Below are positions 7,401 to 13,744 of a stretch of 22,393 nt of DNA, piece after piece. The DNA is taken from positions 1-22,393 of the forward strand of contig UQAQ01000046.1 in assembly GCA_900539115.1 (NCBI GenBank). Reading direction: 5' to 3'. The number at the start of each line of letters is the position of its first letter. Position 1 is the first letter of the stretch. Source of the stretch: an uncultured Roseburia sp. Lineage in GTDB: Bacteria > Bacillota > Clostridia > Lachnospirales > Lachnospiraceae. The notes below the pieces were generated by a model. That model was not told the origin of the DNA. It ran no database searches and saw only the letters and a list, made by a program, of their open reading frames with translations. Position numbers and translations under genes: made by a program.

Positions 7401-8626
7401 TCCACCAACTTGTCCGGCCAGTCTCCATTACTGTTTTTCTGCCAGCTGTTTGCTTCTTTCAGGGTGATTTTTACCCCTTTGACCATTGCCGGATCTAAGA
7501 AAATGTTCTTATTGTTTCCAACACTGTCCTCTGTCAAGGTATAAGAATTGGAAATATTTTTTATCTGCGAATTCAGATCTTTTCTGATCAGATCCTCAGC
7601 CTCTGCTTTGGTCATGTTCTTTCCGAAGTGAACTCCCTGCTTGTATCCGTCATCTTCCAGAGCTTTCTTGGCAGCTTTTTTTTGGTCTGCATTCATCGAC
7701 GCTAAAGTATTATCCGTATAATAAGCCATCTCATCTGCTTCCAGACGATAAGTCATTCTCCAGGCAACGGTCCCACCATCTGTTGTGAGTCCGCTTACTT
7801 CAAACTCCGTATTATCATCTTCATCCGCAGAATTAGCACTCTCTCCACTGCGATCATACTTTCCAAAGGAATATAAGTCATCCAGATTGTCTGCTGATAA
7901 AGTAAACTTAATGCCGCCTAGTCCTTTCCCATCTTCGTCCTGCTTATGCAATGTAATTCTCTGACGGTAATAGGTATGATCTGTTATCGTTTTGTAATTT
8001 GGATTCTGTAAAATATCTGCATCAACTGTGATCAATTTCTGATAGCCTTTTGTTGCTCCGGTCTTTTCCCACATGGTTGCCTGTGCTTCCCATGCTCCTG
8101 TTGGCTGAAAGATCTGTTTATAAAGATCTGCTACAGTCTTATTCGGAAAATACCCGGTATTTGCTTTTACCTGTTTGATCACATTTTTCAGATTTGCTTC
8201 AGAAGTATTTCCCTCTGATACCGCCCAAATAAGCGCCTGACCAAGAACAAAGCCCTTCTTTGCCCGATTACAGTCATTAACATAAAAACGGATAATCTTT
8301 GCATAGTAACCATGTTTTTCTCCACCGGTATTTTGATTCCAGATATGAGTATCCGTCACCTGATAAGTATTTCCGGTATGACAAGTTTTGCCAAGACTGA
8401 GACAAAATGCAGTCTTACTGCCAACATTGATTTTCCACCATGTTCCCGTTTTCGTCTTTGAACCGACATCGACATTTCCTAATCTTCCATAAGAAGATAC
8501 CTTTGTTTTTGCCGTCGTTGCTGCACTGACGCTTACCGTATTTTGTGGCAGTAATCCGCACAGCATAGATAATGCCAACAAGCCTGTCAGCATCTGCTTA
8601 CATCTCTTCTTTACTTTTGATTTCAT
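4436..8626 (-). CDS. Wall-anchored adhesin: thioester-type tip, Cna_B/SpaA repeat stalk
   Basis: The 1396-residue protein has a signal peptide (about 1-35, ending SVSA), then a region with FCLSLG (Cys75) and GQALIWA (Gln130), the two residues that cross-link in thioester domains of Gram-positive adhesins. From about residue 222 come roughly eight Cna_B/SpaA-like modules, recognisable by entries such as ITLHKQDEDGKGLGG, LELIKQDAKTKESIEGA and IQLLKLDKETGQALGGA and by exits such as YYLKEIQAPTGF; their Lys and Glu residues usually form isopeptide bonds. The C-terminus has TPQTG (1361-1365), a membrane segment and basic residues, a variant sortase signal. Two Ser/Thr/Ala/Pro-rich insertions lie near 1000-1050 and 1203-1235. 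The start at 8626 follows GAGG; in-frame ATGs upstream (8665) lack a site. Surface attachment is the inferred role. Confidence 0.85.
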   Translation of the reverse strand: MKSKVKKRCKQMLTGLLALSMLCGLLPQNTVSVSAATTAKTKVSSYGRLGNVDVGSKTKTGTWWKINVGSKTAFCLSLGKTCHTGNTYQVTDTHIWNQNTGGEKHGYYAKIIRFYVNDCNRAKKGFVLGQALIWAVSEGNTSEANLKNVIKQVKANTGYFPNKTVADLYKQIFQPTGAWEAQATMWEKTGATKGYQKLITVDADILQNPNYKTITDHTYYRQRITLHKQDEDGKGLGGIKFTLSADNLDDLYSFGKYDRSGESANSADEDDNTEFEVSGLTTDGGTVAWRMTYRLEADEMAYYTDNTLASMNADQKKAAKKALEDDGYKQGVHFGKNMTKAEAEDLIRKDLNSQIKNISNSYTLTEDSVGNNKNIFLDPAMVKGVKITLKEANSWQKNSNGDWPDKLVEHPTQYSKAYMTTITNKYKKATIVVAKKSGGSADGSAHGDATLDGAVFQLYSDKACTQKAKVFDAAGNAKTADVYRISGGKLTTDYLRSGNTYYLKEIQAPTGFLLSDEVKELKIDAFAKTDEFTPILFQTNFADIPIKGKIAVKKKSYDPTKKEYYPENNTTFQVYLKSKGSYDSCADDERATIKTDADGYAVTGDLVYGTYVVHQVDSGDVDAYYVDDFEAMVTENGKVYEFEKVNELFKAYFKIIKKDKNTEKTVLKPGTSYQIYQVVDGKEELVTQEYMEDGEKKTADTFICDESGEVVTVDSLRSGTYHIYEVAAADGMHMNHQYVEVVVNSKADNYESYIDEDGYHHVTITLEYLNEETKGRLNLLKTGEVLKGWDKEKQEFIFEDVKLDGAEFTLYADGDIVTQDGQSTDNARNTWFKDGDKVAVLTTGKGVEFTSECGGITGYTMDEDGTIHVSLPLGKYKLKETKTPYGYVYPDTKEWSLEFKWQDGEDEYVLNSTDATDDKGLLHIKNEFAGTKLELIKQDAKTKESIEGAQFGLYSKHDIYNYAGEKIVDAGTQLATLTTGADGSVVSDKKLPLMSELYTKTASAETAGSEAAATSTPAATGLPFVPSQSEVTPGLDLSATASPIPTNDAAGLKLNSGDYYLQELSVSDSYYMDTTPINIHLEYQDAETKTITAKAVKENTQTTNVVSKVDVTGSKEVGGCKLEITDASGKKVISWTSGDKDSVKVYVTEKDGYQNFKYSFDEKGNLLVGGLFHDKEYTLTETRPADGYVTADAIVYQIKSVMASSVAEDSTDTVASGSAVTVKPVSGSAAPGETGISYTSVVAVKQKDGNFADHTDDKIIMVDEQTHIQLLKLDKETGQALGGAKFVVTDSKGNKVMKFVTKDDAYDITGKLVVGETYTFTEVFAPSGYQLAKPVQLTIKDTGKVQTVTVKDTPIPEVPDTPQTGGNMPIIPIAAGLLMVVGAAVMIWKRRTVVKK

Positions 8627-8673
8627 GATAAACCTCATTTCTACGCATATTTCTTTTTTCCGCATCCACTGCG

Positions 8674-8745
8674 TCAGGATGCAGACTGATCTGTTGTCCG
8701 GACTTTTTCTGCCCTATCCGGTGGTGGGCGGATGAGAAATGGCAT
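8674..8745 (-). CDS. Possible 23-codon leader peptide before the adhesin
   Basis: An ATG with a GGAGG site 7 bases upstream opens a 23-codon frame, beginning MPFLIRPPPDRAEK and ending in TGA 47 bp before the adhesin start. It lies between the terminator after the CAP-domain gene and the adhesin. The good ribosome site and the placement suggest translation, perhaps with a regulatory role, but the peptide matches nothing I recognise and the frame could be chance. Confidence 0.35.
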   Translation of the reverse strand: MPFLIRPPPDRAEKVRTTDQSAS

Positions 8746-8765
8746 CTTTTTTCCTCCAATCAAAA

Positions 8766-8807
8766 AAGCAGGAAATGTATTGACTTTCTTACATACATTT
8801 CCTGCTT
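8766..8807 (-). terminator. Strong terminator after the CAP-domain gene
   Basis: A perfect 15-bp stem (8766-8780 with 8793-8807) is followed on the minus strand by six T residues. It should stop most transcripts from the CAP-domain gene before the adhesin, 25 bp after the stop codon. I see no clear promoter between it and the adhesin. Confidence 0.85.
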
Positions 8808-8831
8808 CGTTATCAGTTGCTATATGAAATT

Positions 8832-9854
8832 TTAATTGCCTGAAAGAATGATCTCCCTTGGCATATCTTTCGTTACTGTTATAGTTACCTTTTCCGCTTT
8901 ATCATATCCATCCGGTGTTGTCTTTTCATAAAACACATAGGTTTTACCAAGTTCCAAGACAATCTGTCTTCCAGACTCCCCTACCGTAATTCGTTTGCTT
9001 GTGTTCCATCGGTCGTTTTCCTCATAATAACCGATGGTAGCACCATCAATATACTGTCCGCTTGCTTTATCCTGACGCTTAATGGTAACAACTATGTCTG
9101 AGCTGTCCTGTTTTCGTTTGGAAATGTTTTCTGGAGATCCATCGTAAAATACCGCACACCAGGTATCCTTGTAGCGGGCAATCGCACCACATTGATAATC
9201 TTTATTCAACAGATTCCGGTAATGCCCCGGACTATGCTTCCACGAAAGCATTACTTCTTTAGCACTTGTCTGTCCACTTGCCATATTTTCTCCCAAAGAT
9301 ATGTTATTGCTTACCAGCATATCTCCAAAATAGTCTTGCATATCCTGTTGAAGATTTTTGTGTCCATCATATCCACTGTGTTTTAAGCGGTACAGGGCAA
9401 AGCGATATAACTTATCCGACCACGTCAGTGCCTTTACACCTTTCTCTGCCCGGTACTTGTTCTGGATTACAAATGTTTCCTTTGCCTGTGCCTTATAACC
9501 ATCCTGTCCTTTTCCAATCACCTTGATGCTGTAATGGTACACCCGCATCTTTTTATGACCTTTATATAATCGGATTGTCATGGTGGTTCTTCCTCCGGCT
9601 TTACCTTTCAGGTAGATATACTTTCTGCCTTTTGCCTTCGCCTTCATCACCTTTTTGTTTTTCACACGGACTTTTACTTTGGAATACTTCTTCAGCTTAG
9701 TCGGCGCAAAGCGGATTCCTGCCGAATCCTTGTTTAAGTCGATGGTCATCTTTTTGTTCAGCACTTTTGTTTTTGCATCTGCCGTAACATGCTGCGTCAT
9801 AAGCACCATCATCGCCATAAAAAATACCATGCCTGTTTTTATCATTTTTCTCAT
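8832..9854 (-). CDS. Secreted CAP-domain protein with a Cna_B-like tail
   Basis: The 340-residue protein has a signal peptide (about 1-26), a lysine-rich beta domain (about 28-115), a CAP/SCP-like domain (about 125-237) and a C-terminal Cna_B-like module (about 252-335). The CAP part shows NKYRAEKGVKALTW, then SGYDGH, LGEN and SPGHYRNLL, including the His and Glu residues that form the family's cleft, plus WCAVF. The tail begins IVVTIKRQDKASGQYIDGA and ends FYEKTTPDGY, like one repeat of the neighbouring adhesin. No sortase signal is present, so it is probably released or held non-covalently. The start at 9854 gives better spacing from AAGGAG than the GTG at 9863. Its function is unknown; shared modules suggest that it works alongside the adhesin. 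Confidence 0.8.
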   Translation of the reverse strand: MRKMIKTGMVFFMAMMVLMTQHVTADAKTKVLNKKMTIDLNKDSAGIRFAPTKLKKYSKVKVRVKNKKVMKAKAKGRKYIYLKGKAGGRTTMTIRLYKGHKKMRVYHYSIKVIGKGQDGYKAQAKETFVIQNKYRAEKGVKALTWSDKLYRFALYRLKHSGYDGHKNLQQDMQDYFGDMLVSNNISLGENMASGQTSAKEVMLSWKHSPGHYRNLLNKDYQCGAIARYKDTWCAVFYDGSPENISKRKQDSSDIVVTIKRQDKASGQYIDGATIGYYEENDRWNTSKRITVGESGRQIVLELGKTYVFYEKTTPDGYDKAEKVTITVTKDMPREIILSGN

Positions 9855-9900
9855 ATCGTTCACGCTCCTTGCTGTACGCTGGTCATTCCCAGCAATGTAA

Positions 9901-9906
9901 ATTATA
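9901..9906 (-). promoter_or_regulatory. Possible -10 box for the CAP-domain gene
   Basis: A perfect TATAAT lies 46 bp before the start codon, in the short gap after the ribbon-helix-helix gene. No good -35 box is found at the usual distance, so this is tentative. Confidence 0.35.
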
Positions 9907-9923
9907 CTGTATTTTTCAGTCGA

Positions 9924-10214
9924 TTAAAATATATTTTTCAGTTTGTCATAGGCAATCAAATCTTTACTTCCGATCCTCTTGTCGAGTTCGGTTAAAAGCT
10001 GTTGATTACATTCCTGTACCACCAACCGGATGTGATCCATAACATCATCTTCCTCCGGAGATATGCCTTTATGCCTGTGATAATAGATCACCGCTTCCCG
10101 GATATAAGCACTTTTGTTGTCTGTACTTTCAAGAATGTTATAGACCAGTCTGTGCTTCGGATTATCCAGCTGGAGTAGTACCGGAATTCTGGCAGACTTG
10201 TCCTTATTATCCAC
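9924..10214 (-). CDS. Small ribbon-helix-helix-like protein of the maintenance module
   Basis: This 96-residue protein contains IPVLLQLDNPKHRLVYNILES followed by NKSAYIREAVIYYH, a pattern like ribbon-helix-helix DNA-binding proteins, then an acidic and helical C-terminus. Proteins of this size beside parAB and replication genes often act as copy-control repressors or centromere-binding proteins; which applies here cannot be told. I place the start at the GTG at 10214, which has AGGAGG 8 bases upstream and overlaps the end of the replication gene by 8 bp, the same overlap seen between other genes of this operon. The longer frame opening at 10265 lacks a ribosome site. Confidence 0.6.
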   Translation of the reverse strand: MDNKDKSARIPVLLQLDNPKHRLVYNILESTDNKSAYIREAVIYYHRHKGISPEEDDVMDHIRLVVQECNQQLLTELDKRIGSKDLIAYDKLKNIF

Positions 10215-11247
10215 TGCCACCACCTCCTGTATCACCGGCTTTACATCCTGCTCCATAAAAATCATACATCACACGGTTACTGATATCCAACTCACCCTGC
10301 GATTTTGCCTGGTAAAGAACCGTGAGCATATATGCCTTATGGTTATGTACCTTCGTCACCTGTTTTTGATATTGGTCAATCGCATAATCAATATCACATC
10401 GGTTCAGTTTCAAAAGCCGTGATTTCACAACCGTAGCCGGTTTGTCCTCTCCCATTACCCGCAGCATCGGTTTATGGGTATTTAAAATATCATAAAGCAC
10501 ATCTTTGACCGTGTTGATCGAATTTTCCTGCACAGCAGAAACATACCTTGGTTCCAGTTCATAATGCTGCTCTATAAACTCCATCGAATAGTCCTCACGC
10601 ATCACCTCCTGATCCTGATATTGATTAAGATTAGGATTTAATATATTAGTCTTTATATCAGGATTTATATTATAGTCTTTATTATTGTTACCCCCATTTG
10701 CGTTGCTACCGTAACCGTTATTACCGTTACCGTTACTACCGTAAGGGGGGTAACGGTCATCTTTACCGTTAGTACCAAAAGGGGGGTAACGGTGATTTTC
10801 ATCTTTTTCTGCAGCCGGATCGCTGATATTTTCAGACGAAACCTGTTTATTCTCTTCTACAGATAAATCCGCCTGCCGCTTCTTTTCTGCTCTTGTCAGA
10901 TTGTTACTGGAAACCGTTCCATCGCAGCTATGATATAGGGTATGTGGTCCGAGATCCGGTTCATCCAACAACTCATACTCAGCCCGCCATACACCATTAT
11001 CCGGCATAAAGTGAACCTTCAAGTATCCAAAATCTTTTAATTCTTTCCATGCACTGTCAAATGCCTTCTTACCCTCTTTGGTCAAATTGCGAAAATCTTC
11101 TTTTGTCCATTTCTTATCCGGCATGGAGATATATGCCTGTATGACCAGATACAAACCTTTTGCTTTCAAAGAAATATTCACATCTCTGGTTATTTCATTT
11201 TGAACGACTGTAAAACCCTTTTTACTTCGGAAGAAACCCTCTGCCAT
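10207..11247 (-). CDS. Replication initiator/replisome organizer-like protein with DUF6017-type C-terminus
   Basis: The 346-residue protein begins with a winged-helix segment (about 1-100, with GFTVVQNEITRDVNISLKAK and a WTKEDFRNLTKEGKKAFDSA helix) similar to the N-terminal domains of RepA_N and DnaD-like replication proteins. A low-complexity middle with RYPPFGTNG and RYPPYGSNG follows, and the C-terminus (from about 225, EFIEQHYELEPRYVSAVQEN) resembles DUF6017, common in mobile elements of Clostridia. The gene starts 8 bp after ssb stops and is preceded by AGGTAGGTGAT. The DNA for the middle is packed with short repeats that could serve as an origin. A role in element replication is inferred from build and context. 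Confidence 0.7.
   Translation of the reverse strand: MAEGFFRSKKGFTVVQNEITRDVNISLKAKGLYLVIQAYISMPDKKWTKEDFRNLTKEGKKAFDSAWKELKDFGYLKVHFMPDNGVWRAEYELLDEPDLGPHTLYHSCDGTVSSNNLTRAEKKRQADLSVEENKQVSSENISDPAAEKDENHRYPPFGTNGKDDRYPPYGSNGNGNNGYGSNANGGNNNKDYNINPDIKTNILNPNLNQYQDQEVMREDYSMEFIEQHYELEPRYVSAVQENSINTVKDVLYDILNTHKPMLRVMGEDKPATVVKSRLLKLNRCDIDYAIDQYQKQVTKVHNHKAYMLTVLYQAKSQGELDISNRVMYDFYGAGCKAGDTGGGGSG
10708..10793. repeat. Iteron-like repeats inside the replication gene
   Basis: GGGGGGTAACGGT occurs at 10745-10757 and 10781-10793, 36 bp apart. The heptamer ACCGTTA occurs four times on the plus strand (10714, 10723, 10729, 10765) and twice on the minus strand (within 10751-10757 and 10787-10793). 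In RepA_N plasmids the origin lies in the same place, between the two domains of the initiator gene. An origin here is inferred. Confidence 0.5.
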
Positions 11248-11255
11248 GATATCAC

Positions 11256-11657
11256 CTACCTGCCATCGAATGGTTGATCCTCATCTGCAACAGATGAAAA
11301 ATCACTTTCTTTATTTGCCGGTTTTTCCGCACTTTTCTTCTGTGCAAACTCAACCTCTTCTGTAATGATACTAAATCCATAAACTTTGCTTCCCTCTTTG
11401 GTTGTATAATTATTGTTCTGTACCCGCCCAATAACCAATACACGAGAGCCGCTGTGAAAATATTTCTCGACAAATTCAGCCTGCTTTCCAAATGAGGTGC
11501 AATGAAAGAAGTCCGCATCCGCATTTGACTTCTGCTTTGTCTTTCGATTGACCGCAAGATCAAATTTGGTAATAACAATGTCCGTTCCATCCTCACTTTT
11601 CTTTCTTGTAGTTTTTGGATTTCTCGTTACATTTCCCAGTAAAATAATCTTATTCAT
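11256..11657 (-). CDS. ssb: Single-stranded DNA-binding protein
   Basis: The 133-residue protein has the OB fold of bacterial SSB: MNKIILLGNVTRNP at the start, KFDLAVNRK, DFFHCTSFGKQAEFVEKYFHSGSRVLVIGRVQ and the closing strand VYGFSIITEEVEF. It coats single-stranded DNA during replication or transfer of the element. The C-terminus reads DEDQPFDGR; the usual acidic tip ends in IPF, so three extra residues follow the expected end. The start at 11657 is set by GAGGAGG 8 bases upstream and overlaps the ParB stop by 8 bp. It is an element-borne copy, since it sits between parB and the replication gene rather than between ribosomal protein genes. Confidence 0.9.
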   Translation of the reverse strand: MNKIILLGNVTRNPKTTRKKSEDGTDIVITKFDLAVNRKTKQKSNADADFFHCTSFGKQAEFVEKYFHSGSRVLVIGRVQNNNYTTKEGSKVYGFSIITEEVEFAQKKSAEKPANKESDFSSVADEDQPFDGR

Positions 11658-12552
11658 TTTGTCCGCCTCCTCTCTTTTGTTTCCATTCATCCAATAGCTC
11701 TAAAATGATTTCCATCATTTCCTCTTCTGTGGCTTCTTCCCCAAAATACTCTGACAGTCGTTCATTTCTCAGAGTAATTTCTTTTTTCTTTTTCTGCTTG
11801 GGTGTCGAAAAAAGATACTCTTCCAATCTATCGGCATCTAATTTCCCCTCCAAACTGAATTTCTTTATCTCATTTGCCTGTATTGTCGATATTTTCTTCC
11901 CATACCGGCAAACAGCATCATAAACCATACCCTGCTCTTCTTCCGAAAGAACAGACAGGCTGACACCTTGAACCAATCCAAGCTGCTTATTATCTACCAA
12001 AGCCAGCAGTGCATCACTTAATCTGGCAAGCCATATATAGCGCTGAATCATCTTATAATTTTCGCCACTTTCCTCGGACATCATCTTCAGGCTGTTTCCT
12101 GCCTTGCCCTGATTCTTCATGGCATCATACTTGATTTTGTATGCCTTTGCTTTTTCACTCGGCCGGATGTTTTCCCGCTGAATATTGGAATCTACCATAA
12201 CTACACTGGCTTCATCGTTATCCATTTCTTTCACAAATACCGGCATTGTTTCTAATCCAAGCACTTCGCATACGTGTTTCCTGGTATGCCCGGAAATAAT
12301 CTCATAACCGCCTTCTTTGCGTTTCCGGACAATTCCCGGCACCAGCACACCATGCTCTCTGACACTTTCAATCATCTCTGCCAGTTCCTCATCGGAACGA
12401 ATCTGAAACGGATGGTTATGAAATTCATGTAGTTCGGAAAGCGGTATCTCTCTCACATCTCCTGCTTCAGTAGCTTTTTCAGCTTCCCTTCCGCCAAAGA
12501 GATCATCAAAGCTCGTTAATTTTACTTTTTCCAAAGCCTTTGTCCTACTCAT
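11650..12552 (-). CDS. parB: ParB/Spo0J-family partition protein
   Basis: The 300-residue protein has the ParB nuclease-like domain (about 35-130), with IPLSELHEFHNHPFQIR, the segment GYEIISGHTRKHVCEVLG and the NIQRENIRPSEKAKAYKIKYDAM motif, followed by a helix-turn-helix region around residues 145-185. In the family this protein binds parS sites and works with ParA to segregate DNA; the ERR-like box is here HTRKH. The start has AAAGGAGGT upstream and overlaps the ParA stop by 8 bp. Because it lies with ssb and a replication-type gene, and not in the chromosomal gidB region, it most likely belongs to the integrated element. I did not find a clear parS palindrome. Confidence 0.9.
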   Translation of the reverse strand: MSRTKALEKVKLTSFDDLFGGREAEKATEAGDVREIPLSELHEFHNHPFQIRSDEELAEMIESVREHGVLVPGIVRKRKEGGYEIISGHTRKHVCEVLGLETMPVFVKEMDNDEASVVMVDSNIQRENIRPSEKAKAYKIKYDAMKNQGKAGNSLKMMSEESGENYKMIQRYIWLARLSDALLALVDNKQLGLVQGVSLSVLSEEEQGMVYDAVCRYGKKISTIQANEIKKFSLEGKLDADRLEEYLFSTPKQKKKKEITLRNERLSEYFGEEATEEEMMEIILELLDEWKQKRGGGQNE

Positions 12553-13327
12553 GAGCGATTACCTCCTTTGTCAGTTTCTCGTAAGCATGTGCCACCGGAT
12601 GTTTCTTATCCAGTGTAAAGATACTCACTCCTGTTGCTGATGTTTCAGCGGCTTTTACCGAAAATGGTATTTTACTTTCAAAGATAGGAATGGATTCCCC
12701 ATAATATTTCTTGATTAGTTCCATAATGTCCTTGGCATAATTGGTTCTCGCATTCAGCATGGAAATCAAAATCCCTTCAAACTGAATCTGCGGATTCAAA
12801 TGCTTTTTCACACGGTAAATGGTCGTGATTAACTGCTCCAATCCTTTTACCGGAAGATAAGCTGCCTGCACCGGCACCAATACACGATCCGATGCCGTAA
12901 GCGAATTGACCGTTATCATTCCCAAACTTGGCATACAATCGATGAGAATGTAATCATAAAAATCTCTCATGCTTTCCACATATGTTTTTAGAACAAACTC
13001 TCTGCTCATAGCATTTACAAGAGAAACATCCACTCCTGACAAGTCAATGTTGCATGGCATAAGGTCAAGTCCTTCTTCATGGTGAATGATACCTTTTTTC
13101 ACATCCACATCCTTATCCATGATAATCTGCTCCATAATACTTGGAAGTGCAATCTCCAGTTCATCCGGATTTTCAATTCCAAGACTCTGTGACAGGTTCC
13201 CCTGTGGATCTGCGTCAATGACAAGCACTTTCTTTCCTTCTCTTACTAAACCAACTCCAAGATTTACTGTTGTGGTAGTCTTGGATACACCACCTTTTTG
13301 ATTGCATATGGCAATTATTTTGCACAT
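12545..13327 (-). CDS. parA: ParA-family partition ATPase
   Basis: The 260-residue protein opens with CNQKGGVSKTTTTVNLG, a deviant Walker A motif in which both lysines are kept and a serine takes the place of the usual glycine. LVIDADPQGNLS and YILIDCMPSLGMITVNSL supply the Walker A' and Walker B segments. ParA binds DNA without sequence specificity and, driven by ATP and ParB, moves or anchors the replicon. The length is typical of the form without an N-terminal DNA-binding domain. A GGAGGG site lies 8 bases before the ATG. It is the second gene of the maintenance operon, 26 bp after the small DUF3970-like gene, and is coupled to parB by an 8-bp overlap. Confidence 0.92.
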   Translation of the reverse strand: MCKIIAICNQKGGVSKTTTTVNLGVGLVREGKKVLVIDADPQGNLSQSLGIENPDELEIALPSIMEQIIMDKDVDVKKGIIHHEEGLDLMPCNIDLSGVDVSLVNAMSREFVLKTYVESMRDFYDYILIDCMPSLGMITVNSLTASDRVLVPVQAAYLPVKGLEQLITTIYRVKKHLNPQIQFEGILISMLNARTNYAKDIMELIKKYYGESIPIFESKIPFSVKAAETSATGVSIFTLDKKHPVAHAYEKLTKEVIAHE

Positions 13328-13353
13328 AATTCTGACCCTCCGTATTTTTTTGG

Positions 13354-13524
13354 TTATTTTTCATTTCGATAAACATCTACATATAAGCGTTTATACTTTC
13401 CATTCGTTCTTTCTATAGAACTAAAATTTGAAATATTTCTTACCTGCCACCGGCAATCTCGCTGCATTTTCTTTAAAAACCAGCGAAGTTCCTTTTTGGT
13501 GCCAGATAATCTTACTTTTAACAT
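13354..13524 (-). CDS. Small DUF3970-like protein
   Basis: This 56-residue basic protein, beginning MLKVRLSGTKKELRWFLKKM and ending KYKRLYVDVYRNEK, has the beta-helix-beta pattern of DUF3970, small proteins often found beside parA in mobile elements of Clostridia. The function is unknown. I take the ATG at 13524, spaced suitably from AAAGGTGG; two GTGs and an ATG lie a few codons earlier but too close to that site. It is the first gene of the maintenance operon and follows the terminator at 13566-13607. Confidence 0.6.
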   Translation of the reverse strand: MLKVRLSGTKKELRWFLKKMQRDCRWQVRNISNFSSIERTNGKYKRLYVDVYRNEK

Positions 13525-13565
13525 CTCCATCACCACCTTTCATATAAATTTTCTCTATAACACAA

Positions 13566-13607
13566 AAAACCCTTTCCAAAATGATTTCTCATTCTGAAAA
13601 GGGTTTT
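13566..13607 (-). terminator. Terminator of greA-lysS
   Basis: A 10-bp outer stem (AAAACCCTTT with AAAGGGTTTT) and a short inner stem are followed on the minus strand by a run of six T residues. It lies about 140 bp after the lysS stop and just before the maintenance operon, insulating one from the other. Confidence 0.75.
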
Positions 13608-13657
13608 AACCTTTTTATGATTCTCTTTTCGCAGGTGCATAAATTATTATCATGTAC

Positions 13658-13722
13658 TGAAACGTATCAAAACTTGTATATTTGTAGCACTAATTGTAGC
13701 ACCATGTAGTATCAATACTGTT
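13658..13722. other. Att-like region between lysS and the maintenance operon
   Basis: TTGTAGCAC occurs at 13682-13690 and 13694-13702, 12 bp apart, with a partial third TGTAG at 13705. GTATCAA occurs on both sides of this cluster, and AGTATCAATACT nearby is an inverted repeat. Short direct repeats with this spacing are typical of tyrosine-recombinase arm sites at element ends. No integrase is in the window to confirm it. Confidence 0.4.
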
Positions 13723-13744
13723 GAAACGCCTTATTTTCGGCACT

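Noticed and set aside
8666..8765. c-di-GMP or other known riboswitch before the adhesin
   Set aside because: The leader shows no match to the conserved cores I know for the common riboswitch classes.
11252..11596. A 114-codon frame overlapping ssb in another frame on the same strand
   Set aside because: The ssb frame has a clear OB fold and ribosome site; this one has neither.
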